A stretch of 64,000 bases of DNA from Rhizopus sp. PT2906 (lineage: Eukaryota; Mucoromycota; Mucoromycetes; Mucorales; Rhizopodaceae): positions 372,001 through 436,000 of the forward strand of contig JAMYHX010000001.1 of the NCBI GenBank assembly GCA_025529335.1, read 5' to 3'. How positions within the stretch are numbered: the first letter of the stretch is position 1; each line of letters opens with the position of its first letter. Below the pieces are notes generated by a model. The model saw only the letters and a list, made by a program, of their open reading frames with translations. It searched no databases and was not told the DNA's origin. Shown here in pieces: positions 55,473 through 64,000 of this stretch. Made by a program: the position numbers and the translations under genes.

Positions 55473-55814
55473 GCGATTTTTATCTGTCTTTTACTACTGT
55501 TACATATACATAAAAAGGTTTTTATCGACATTAAAACTCTATTGTTTGTTCAAAATATGTGTGAAATGGACAAAAGAGATAGACTCTTTCGTGAAGAATG
55601 TGTTCATAAAGGAATTTTGTCGAAAAACAATGGAAATGATTGATGTTTGTCTTTAGCATTGTTAAAAAAAAAAAGAGGGCGTCTCTGAGTAACTGTTGCA
55701 GAGCGTGTGTACAATGGACTGCTTTAGAGCTTCTTGTATTAAGCATTTGTATAAGGAATAAAACGGTAGAAAAATGGAGAAATGTATATTTTTTATAGTG
55801 TTTCGTACACACTT
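55473..55814. other. convergent 3' spacer
   Basis: Between the stop codons of ATP7 and the ML-domain gene. Short ORFs on both strands are AT-rich and have no coding character. No gene seen. Confidence 0.4.
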
Positions 55815-56524
55815 TTAATTGTTACTCCAGATACTTCTTAACTTGGGACGTTTTGGTCTGAAATCAACCGAAAGGTTAACGCAGGCTAAATCGTCATTAT
55901 TTTCGGTGAACGCACGAGCAGCAACTACGAATTTTGCCTAAAATTCAAAGTTAAAAAGAGTTAATACAAAAAGAAAATGGTTATTTACCCTTGGTATTTC
56001 TTTTGGTAAGGCAGCTGTTGCTTTAATCTAAGAACAAAGTGTCAGTATCGTAAAAGAGCTTCCCACGCAGTTTCTTGCAGACTTACTTCGATTGGACCCT
56101 TTTCGATAGGACATTGAATGTTGACATTATCTCTGTTATTTTTTAATTCTTCACATATATCAAACTGTTTATGTAAAAGCTTAACCAATCCTACTTTGAC
56201 TGTGACGTCGGCATAGGCACCATCTTCAATCTTTTCTGTAGCTATTCCTTTTACGATCACGGTGACGTTCTCTCCGGGTTTGACGTATTCTGGTAAAACT
56301 TTGATTGATTCAAGTTGAAATGGTTCATCGCCAACACCTTCAAAATATTTTTAGTACAAAGCATTGATTCATTTTAGTATCAACATACCACAGTCGAGGT
56401 ATTCTACGTTTGATTCACCGAGAGCATTAAAGTATCGGCTTGACCAAAAGGTCATACGACCTTCTACAGTGAGTAGAAAGGCTACAAAACAGAAAGCGGA
56501 TGCAAGTAAAGATTTAAGCTGCAT
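55815..56524 (-). CDS. NPC2: ML-domain lipid transfer protein (NPC2/PG-PI transfer type)
   Basis: Four exons, 56524-56389, 56337-56087, 56027-55989 and 55937-55815, give 182 residues. The signal peptide is MQLKSLLASAFCFVAFLLTVEG. The MD-2-related lipid-recognition fold is seen in YLDCGVGDEPFQLESIKVLP, EYVKPGENVTVIVKGIATEK, DICEELKNN, IQCPIEKGPIEV and the last strand AKFVVAARAFTENNDDLACVN with DFRP. Conserved Cys residues for the usual disulfides are present. Fungal homologues bind phosphatidylinositol, phosphatidylglycerol or sterol in the vacuole lumen and hand them to Ncr1-like proteins. Confidence 0.92.
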
Positions 56525-58860
56525 TAAATTTACTCAAGAAATAAGAGAAAGAAAAGAAAGAAATGATATTATTTATACAAACTGATGATCTCTTACGTCA
56601 ACCACAAAAAAGACCCCAAATATAATAACTGTGTTTCATCTTTTTGTCCCGTGTTACTCACATGAATTCAAATTCCTATAGAAGGCATAACTTGTTAGAG
56701 CCTTGCTTACATACTAGCAAAGAGAGGTTGTTCTCGTGGCTATTTCATTTTGTGTAGAGGGGGAATAAAAAGAAAGAATCTAGTATTGAATGGGTATATT
56801 CTATTTTGTTCTTATTAAACCCATTGATCGTATTCTTTAGTCCAATGACTAAATATTATTTTATTTTCCACTTGGATGAGTCTAACTAGTATTCTACTTT
56901 TTCATAATAAAGCTTACAAAAACAATCTTTTTAAACTCTGGAAGTACAATAGTAAAAGAACTATGACGACATAATTCTGTGGTTAATATACACAATACAT
57001 TCTGATACTCTTTAATCATCTATAAACATTATCTTTAACTTCCTAGCTCAATCTGTAACTTGCTTTAATCAAGCTTATTTCCGCATATGACCAATCATGT
57101 GTGCGCTTATTGATGTTGCAGTCTTTCGATATTTTGCCTGCGCAAGATAACATATTTCCTTATGTTACTCATAACCGAACAAAATATCTTTTTTTCTATT
57201 GCAATCAAAAAAAGGTATATAAAGATGGTTCGTCATCGAACTTCAGTATCCTTTGTAAGAGGAAATGACCTGAATCAGAGGGTTTGCATATAGAATAGTC
57301 AGAACAAGACACCAAGCATATTGTATAAATATTATATCTCATCAAACGTGCTTTAGGAGCACTTTTTTTAAAGCGGGAAAAGAAACCATTGACAAGGTAC
57401 AACCAATGATGATGATTTCTCGTGACTATGCATCAAAAATTTTTTTCGTCTTTAAAAATTTCCATGTACTTTCTTATTCTTCTCTTTTTCAAATTTATTG
57501 CAATGATGATAGCTTTGGTAAACGCTTGAATTCTATCCTTAACCCTTTAGAAGAGTCCTTTATTAAATGGACTTTTTTCACCCATATTCAAAGGTGTTGA
57601 GGGATGACGAGAATTAGGCGAATGTCTGAGCAAAACTTGCTGCTGTTTAATGAAAAAGGTACATTTATAAATTTAAAAGTTGAATTGATGATATCGCGTG
57701 AATGATCAACATACTGTGTTGGTGATTAATTAAACAAGTCTCTCTAAGAACAACTGATCAACTTTTATTATCTTGCTTTTAACAGTTATTAATGTGCTAT
57801 TTTTTTATAGGTATTTAATCGAGTTAATTATGAATTAAATAAATAAAATATATAAATCATTTCTTAAACCATAAAACTGTCTTTATAATGTTTTGTATTC
57901 TAAAATTCCCTGATGTCTGTATCATTTCTTTTCTCGGTTATTTGGCTGACGTGAGATATCCATACACGTCTAAATAACCAGAGCTTCATAAATCTCGAGT
58001 ATAAAGGCGTAAATGAGACAATACTCTACACATCTTTGAGGAGAGAGATCTATGAGGTTTCATCTAAAAATGCGGCTTTGATCTGAGTAATAATAACCAA
58101 GTATTAACAGTCATCTAATTCAAAAGTATAAAAAGGCAAAAAACTTTGGGAACTCATGATTTTCTTATTCTCACGCAATTTAAAAGAAGCTGTTCTGCTA
58201 ATATAAGGATGTTGTTCTCTACAACATTCTATAAAGGAATGCTTCGAGAAGGAAAGCAGACGGTAGTAAAACCTTTGTTATGAGCTTATTGCTCTGAGTA
58301 ACATTGACCAAAGCCGTTCGATATCAATTACAATTTAAAGGAAACTAAATGAAAAAAACTTTGGCAAAAATCGATGAATCTCAAAGGGATCAACGACTTG
58401 TAATCAGATGAGTGCGTTATGAATACGTTCAACCATTTTGAACAAGAATTGTATGATTGTATATTTAGCCTTTTACACTCGAGAAATATAATGAGCTGTC
58501 AACTCTATGCTCTGTTCTTTATGTGGCTTTTTCTTAATAAATTATCTCTTTAAAAGAACAAAGAAAACCAAATGCTCCCGTATACATTGTTGGACAACTA
58601 AGTCCAATGACACATCAATCGTTTTCTTTCTTTTGATAAAAAAAGGGTTGGCAATGACGGCTCAACCATGTACAATCTTCATTTCACAAAGTTGGAATAC
58701 AATCCTGCTACTTGATACACTGGTTGAACAATTCAAAGTCTGTTTATGAAAGATGAACAGCAGGAATTAGAAATGTCCTAAGGATATTCTGGAGGCACTT
58801 CAATGTTGAAGAAATGATTCTCGCCGTGTTATGAATGTGCGTTCACGGCTATTAATTAGG

Positions 58861-58867
58861 TGACGTG
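58861..58867 (+). promoter_or_regulatory. TGACGTG, bZIP/UPRE-like site upstream of SEC63
   Basis: The heptamer lies 131 bases before the SEC63 ATG. It matches the core bound by Hac1/XBP1- and CREB-class bZIP proteins. Since SEC63 is an ER translocon gene, control by the unfolded-protein response is plausible but inferred. Confidence 0.4.
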
Positions 58868-58888
58868 CGGTCCGCATTAAAATTTTGG

Positions 58889-58893
58889 CCAAT
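58889..58893 (+). promoter_or_regulatory. CCAAT box upstream of SEC63
   Basis: GGCCAATCA, a full CCAAT-box context for the HAP/NF-Y complex, 103 bases before the ATG and 20 bases downstream of the TGACGTG site. Confidence 0.45.
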
Positions 58894-58991
58894 CATAAAT
58901 TGACAGGCAGAATGCTTTCACTCCTTTTATATATTTACGCTCTTTAGTAACCCTTTTTCTTTTCTGTCCGCTCTCACATTCTCTCTCCATC

Positions 58992-61242
58992 ATGGCTCAG
59001 TACGCGTATGACGAAGAGGGTTTTAACTTTTACTACTTTCTCATAGCAGTGTTATCACTCTGCCTTGTGCCTACTACGATACAATCGTTACATGCTTTAT
59101 ATAAATCAGCATGTAAGACTCTCTTTTATCACTTTAGCTATTGATACTCATCTTGTTCTTTTAGCCACCAAACATAAAGATGTCTGTCACTGCCAAATAT
59201 GTGAAAAAGGAAGAAAGAAGGCAAATAATGTCAAGTCTAGTTCAATCAAAAAGTTATTGACGAGTCCCAAGTATGTTGATTCGTATTGATGATGTCACTT
59301 GGCTCACTTTTTACATTATAGATTTCTTTTCTTAGTCATCGGTTGGGTTGGAGTCGTACTTTTGGCCATGCAAGTTGCTAATGCTGAAGTGAAATCAGTT
59401 ACTTGGGATCCTTATGAAGTTATGGGTCTCAAAGAGGTAAATGGTATAAGAAGAAAGAGAAAAGAATGAAACTCATTTCTATATGTATAGAGTGCTACTG
59501 AAGCTGAAATTAAAAAGGCTTACAAAAAGTTATCGCTTGTATATCATCCTGATAAAGCCAAGCCAGGCAAAGAAAAAGAAAATGAAGAACGATTCATTGA
59601 TATTACCAAGGCTTACAAAGTGTAAAAGCTTATCTTTATTTCATGAATGAGTCATCTAACCGTTATGCTTAGATTGACAAACGAAGAGGCTCGTAGAAAC
59701 TATGCTGAATTTGGTCACCCAGATGGTAAACAATCGTTCACTATGGGTGTCGCTTTACCCAAAAAGTTGGTTGAGGGCAATGGTATGTACGTTTTGGGCT
59801 TTTATGCACTCGCATTTGGTCTTGGTTTGCCCTATTTCATTGTAAGTATTTTACAGATCTGGTAGGAAGAAAAGTAGAATTAAATGTTATCGTAGGCTCG
59901 CTGGTGGTATAGATCACGTCGTCTTACAAAGGATAAAATCCTGAACAAGACAATGGGAGTCTTTGTCAAGGGTCTAAAAGAAGAAGATGGTTTTAAAGAA
60001 ATCATTTACACTCTATCTGGTGCCATTGAATATAAAGAAGCTGTTGATGTTCGTCCAAATGAAGACAGAATGCTCAACATTATCAACGGTGCTATTGCAG
60101 ATGAAATGGAAAAGAAGCTGGGTGAAAAGTTTGATCGTCTTAATGATTCAGTACCTGCCTATCGTCGCAAGGCTCGTGCGCTCATCTACGCTTACTTGCT
60201 TCGTGTTGATCTTGAAAAGAAAGGAGTAAACAAGCAGCTGATTAAGGATCAAAGCTTTGTTGTGGATAAGGCTATTCATTTAATTCAAGGTCTTATGCAA
60301 ATCGCTACTGTCAAACAATGGCTCAATGTTACATGTCATCTGATGGAATTACAACAGCATTTAATGCAAGCTACTTTCCCAGGAGAGCCTAGCATCAAGC
60401 AACTTCCTCACGTCACTACGACTCTCGTACGTCGCTATAATCGTGGTAGAAAGACAAAGATTCAAACAGTTCAGCAATTCTGTGACATGCCTAACGATGA
60501 ACGCAAGAACATGTTAAAGACACTATCTGATTCTGAATATTTGGATGCTGTTGAAGTCGCTCAGCGTATTCCTAAATTAAACGTTGAAAAGGCTGTGTTT
60601 AGAGTGATTGGAGACAGAATTGTTACAACAGGTGCAATTATTACATTTGTTTTGAAGTTAAGAAATGGCCAAGTCGTTGATGTTGATACCGAAACAAAAG
60701 AAAAGCAAGAACACGACGATGAGGACGAAGAAGAAGAATTGTTGGAAGATAAAAAGAAGAACAAAAAAACTTTGCCCTCTGCGCACACTCCTTACTATGC
60801 TGGTGAAAAGAAGCCTTGCTGGTGGATTTTCTTAGGCGATCCTAAAGTGAATCGTATCCTTGTACCTCACAAGAAGGTGACAGATATTGTTGATGAGGAA
60901 ACAATCAAGATTCCATTCCCTGGCCCACCCAAGCCTGGTGTGTACACATTCTCGTTCTTTATAAAATCAGATACATACGTTGGCACAGATATTGTACGAG
61001 ACATTACACTGAAAGTCCATGATCCATCCGATCTTCCTCCAGAAGAAGAAGTAGATGACAGTATCTCTGAGCCTGAAGAAGATTCTATTGCTGGACAAAT
61101 GAAGCTGATGAGAGAACAAGGATTTGCTTCTGCTCTAGCTGGTGGATCCACCAAGAAGCCCCAGAATGATGATTCTGACTCTGATTCTTCTTCCGAAGAA
61201 GATGATAATAATTATGTTACTGAATCTGATGAGGACGATTAA
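58992..61242 (+). CDS. SEC63: Sec63, J-domain subunit of the ER translocon
   Basis: Six exons, 58992-59112, 59165-59270, 59322-59436, 59491-59621, 59673-59841 and 59896-61242, give 662 residues (yeast Sec63 has 663). Membrane helix 1 is FNFYYFLIAVLSLCLVP, helix 2 FLFLVIGWVGVVLLAM, then the lumenal J domain with the HPD motif (YHPDKAK) and YKVLTNEEARRNYAEFG, helix 3 VLGFYALAFGLGLPYFI, and a cytosolic Brl/Sec63 domain (QLPHVTTTLVRRYNR, PCWWIFLGDPK) with an acidic C-terminal tail (DSDSDSSSEEDDNN). It recruits Kar2/BiP to the Sec61 channel. The exon 4 donor overlaps GTGTAA, and GT|GTAAAA keeps the frame. Confidence 0.97.
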
Positions 61243-61370
61243 ATTTAAATAATACTGTTTCAATAAAATATATACGTTTCTTTTCATTTGTATACACCAT
61301 AAAAATATTTATATTAAATGGGACTTTATTTTTATATACATTCATGAATACTTCATATACAAATGATGGT

Positions 61371-62742
61371 TTATTTCTTGACATTTTTTGCTAAAGGAGT
61401 AGCGCCTGCACGGAACAGAGGTACCGGAGTCGGTGTTTCTCCTGGTCGTCTAACAGTTGAGCCTGTACGGAGAGGACTTGATCCATAAGCACTCCTAAGA
61501 GCATCTCCAAAAGCAGTTCGTTGTAAATGGGGAGAGTTTTGACTTTTACGAAGTAAATGTTGTGCTGCAGGAGACATCAATCCAGCCCTAAATAAAATTA
61601 ATATCAACAAAGCGAGTCAGGCAATAGGCTTACCCTGATCTCGGTGTTCCCTTGGACACCCTTTCGCTTGTCTTTTTACGATAGGCTCTAGATGCCTTCT
61701 CAGATAGTTTCATGCCTAATTGCTCTCTCCTTGAGATCTCTGGTAAAGAGAACTTGGGCCCTGGGGTAGCTGAACCGTCTACAAGCATGGGTGTACCTTC
61801 GATCGAACCCCAAGTCATTTGAGGAGTACCCACGCGAGAAGGACTAAGGGCTGGCGTAGATGCGACGAGTTGGTAGCCTCGTAAGACAGGTGAAGCATCG
61901 CTTGTTGCGTGCTGATCAACTTGACTGAGCTGTGTCCAAGGCGTCACTTTGCCTTGTTGAGTAGCGATATCAGACGGCGGTTTATCCTTTAAACAAAACA
62001 AGTTAACCAAAGTCAAATAGCATTATTATTATAATTACTTCTTGTGTGGTGAGTGGTATAGTGATGTCTGTATTCTTATAATCAATCGCCTTGGGCTGTC
62101 CTCGTGCATCGTCCTCCTTGATCCATGACTCGCTCTTGCCCTCGGGATAATACATTAATGCATTTCTGGCTTTATATTTCCATCCAGTAGGTCCTTCGAT
62201 GAGCTGAACTGACTGTGTGCCGTTGGTAATTCTTAGTTGATGTGATTCTTTATCAAAGAACCATTTATTCTTCTCTTTTGCTTTTTGATTGGCCTTTTCG
62301 AGTATTTCAGCAAAAGAAGCATTATCTTCACTATCATCATAATTAAATTAGCTTCAATGAGATCATGTGTTTTATACCAACCTTGTATACAAAGTTTGAA
62401 ATTGATCAAGTGACAGATCCAAGTTGACTCTTTTCTCTAGTTCAGATTCTTGTTCAAAGTAATAGTTTATTGACTGATTCTTTTTATCGACTATAGATAA
62501 GGGATAATTAGATTGGAGTATATTCGTTATTGTATCCTTATACCTTTCTTGGGTTGCTGGACATCTCTTAGTGCTTTACTTGCTTTTTGAAGATCAAATA
62601 AAGTTCCTGATTGTTGAGCTTGGAAATAGTTTTGCTGAGCCTTCATTTTAACCAAGTTTGGAAAGAAGTCTCTTTCGATAATGAAGCTGATAGCTTCAGT
62701 ATAAGTATCTTCATCTAGAACAACAGGTGTACTGGTGTTCAT
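61371..62742 (-). CDS. ESS2: ESS2/DGCR14 spliceosome-associated nuclear protein
   Basis: Five exons, 62742-62544, 62490-62382, 62330-62039, 61986-61634 and 61587-61371, give 389 residues. The Es2 domain starts at VLDEDTYTEAISFIIERDFF with PNL, continues with LDLSLDQFQTLYTSEDNASF and KNKWFFDKESHQLRI, WKYKARNALMYYPEG, and ends in the Pro/Thr-rich region with STPALSPSRVGTPQMTWGSI and SPAAQHLLRK. ESS2/DGCR14 is part of the spliceosomal C complex and helps choose correct 3' splice sites. It is shorter than human DGCR14 (476). The second donor is GTTGGT, an unusual but in-phase site. It is convergent with SEC63, whose stop lies about 130 bases away. Confidence 0.93.
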
Positions 62743-62905
62743 CAGTGCGATGCATAAACAAGAAAGAAAAAAAAAAAATAATAATGGTGACGTCCAGAAA
62801 AAAAACTGATTTACTTATTTTGCTCCCTTTCTGAACTTTAAAATTTGGAGTGGCTGCCTTGTATGGCTAAGAAATAAGAAATAAGAACTTTGTTTATTTT
62901 ATGCT

Positions 62906-64000
62906 TCATCTTCTTTGTGTTTGCATATTTATATTTGATAGAAGCTGCATCTTTTCATTCGCTGACAACAACTGTCTTAGTTCATTATATATTTGTGACA
63001 GTATGTTGTTATTTTCAAAAGTTAAATGCATACGACTTTTTAAAGCTTGTCTGCATACACTTGTGATGCTTGTCGACAATGCATCCGTTCTATCTCCAGC
63101 ATCGGATGGTACTTCTGATTGAAGCACATCAGAGCTATCAGTAACTGCTTTACTATGATCATTCTCTATAGTATTCTGGATAAATGCTGTCTTACCCATG
63201 GTATGAATTCTCAAGCTAGAGTCAATTTCTAGGTAATGTAAGTACACTGTAGCATTTCTCTTGTTACTATCATGACAGTCTACCTTGGCTGTAAACCACA
63301 CAGCTTTTATCGAAGCGATAAACCAAATACATATGCTTGCAGGCACGCTTATTTCGTTGAAAGTCTATACAATTGCATGCAGTTATCATTCATTGTTCAG
63401 TTGATATATCGTATACAACTTCTGTCGTGGAAGACTTGACAATATAGTAAACTTCTTCATCGATATACACTTTCTGCACCATATCTTCTAATGACAGCTC
63501 ATTGATCTCTTCTGGTGCAATCATTCTCTTTCTTGTCTCTCTAGTTTCTGAGCTCGTACGTTCGATATTAGCGACCATCCTTGCAGTACTGTGCATAAAG
63601 TTTGTATGAACACCATCAACCAAGATAAAAATTAAGCGATCCAGTCTTCTATTCCTCTTTCTTTGTAAGTAGTTTGTCTTCAATTGATTGTGCCAACTCT
63701 CAATGTAGTTGATCGTTTCCATATTGGTAAAATCTGTGTTTGGTAGGCTCTGGCCCACTTAAAGACGCGTTCGTGCTCTAAGTAATAGTTTTTAAAATAA
63801 AACATAAATGCTGGATATATACTGAATTTTTGAATGAATTGGTCAATCTTTTCAGTATACAGCTCTGCTACTTTCCTACATCGTCGTCTTTACTTAGGTA
63901 ACGACTAGCTGGTATCTGATCTTCTTGCTCCTTTACTGCAAAGCCAATATAGTCACTTGTTCCATGTGGGATGGCAATCATACAAGGTTTTCCAAACATA
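62906..64000 (-). pseudogene. broken MULE-type transposase with SWIM zinc finger, runs off the window
   Basis: On the minus strand, about 63880-63735 reads KVAELYTEKIDQFIQKFSIY with PAFMFYFKNYYLEHERVFKW, then shifts frame into NMETINYIESWHNQLKTNYL and RRLDRLIFILVDGVHTNFMH. A TGA at about 63385 separates this from a SWIM finger (CNCIDFQRNKRACKHMYLV), and the downstream C-terminal region runs to 62906. The IESWHNQ block and SWIM finger identify the C-terminal half of a Mutator-like transposase. Frameshift plus stop make it inactive; the catalytic DDE part would lie beyond the window. A second, shorter copy is at 52612-53214. Confidence 0.65.

Larger units (their letters stand above)
56525..58991. 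other. 2.5-kb spacer ending in the SEC63 promoter
   Basis: No gene is supported. Short open stretches at 57406-57600 (+) and 58507-58749 (+, with a start MLCSLCGFFLINYLFKRTKK) have no recognisable domain. The last 150 bases are the SEC63 promoter with a TGACGTG element and a CCAAT box. Confidence 0.45.

Noticed and set aside
1..64000. tRNA, rRNA, plasmid, phage, bacterial operon or mitochondrial DNA
   Set aside because: No convincing A/B-box pair, rRNA-like block or bacterial gene organisation was found by eye; the genes are spliced and eukaryotic throughout. A tRNAscan run would be needed to exclude a tRNA completely.

Overview
The window is nuclear DNA of a filamentous, early-diverging fungus, most likely a Mucoromycota (Mucorales) species. 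The evidence is AT-rich spacers, densely packed genes with many short GT-AG introns (mostly 45-60 nt, CTAAC/CTAAT-type branch sites, TAG acceptors), fungal wall genes (GPI-type chitin deacetylase, a Kre9/Knh1-like secreted protein, an SGNH esterase), a CSL transcription factor, and a protein-kinase-like/Sel1 fusion typical of Mucoromycota. I read no rRNA, tRNA, CRISPR array, plasmid or phage feature. The species cannot be fixed from the sequence alone.

Layout. 0-8 kb: 3' half of a CSL factor, a tail-anchored PH-like/coiled-coil protein, a small His-rich protein, a 2.4-kb spacer, and a Mus7/MMS22-like repair protein with two MluI cell-cycle boxes upstream. 9-24.6 kb is gene-dense: a SAM methyltransferase, an RSZ-type SR splicing factor, divergent glycyl-tRNA synthetase, a pseudokinase with Sel1 repeats, the CLASRP/SWAP splicing regulator, seipin, a Vps3844-family ER/vacuole membrane protein, an unknown coiled-coil zinc protein and an AIG2-like cyclotransferase. 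24.9-33 kb: a Myb/SANT factor, Acl4, a Kre9-like protein, a possible APC13, ribosomal protein eL6 and an SGNH hydrolase. 33-47.2 kb: PAT1, a PQ-loop transporter, chitin deacetylase, FAM50/XAP5, PUS3, an RKM4-like SET methyltransferase and a Pho80-like cyclin. 47.2-54.6 kb is a gene-poor desert ending in transposon relics: a MULE-type transposase fragment with a SWIM finger, and, head-to-head with it, a decayed Fanzor (eukaryotic TnpB-like, RNA-guided nuclease) gene. 54.8-62.8 kb: ATP synthase subunit d, an ML/NPC2-type lipid transfer protein, SEC63 and ESS2. 62.9-64 kb holds a second broken MULE-SWIM transposase.

Functional themes. Four genes belong to the splicing machinery (RSZ factor, CLASRP, FAM50/XAP5, ESS2). 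Several serve the ER and secretion (SEC63, seipin, Vps3844, ML protein, Kre9-like, SGNH, chitin deacetylase). Others act in translation and ribosome assembly (GRS1, eL6, Acl4, PUS3, RKM4, with PAT1 in mRNA decay). Genes are mostly in convergent or divergent pairs; 36 to 340 bases separate the ends of convergent genes. Exon structures given below were derived by hand from splice consensus, frame and homology, and almost all sum to an intact frame; the exception is one junction in the RKM4-like gene.

The most unusual content is the Fanzor relic beside a MULE-SWIM relic, with Gly in place of the expected RuvC-III Asp; the 8-nt and 11-nt microexons; a probable small insertion with a 10-bp duplication inside a CLASRP intron; and a GU repeat in the only long intron of the SR-protein gene.
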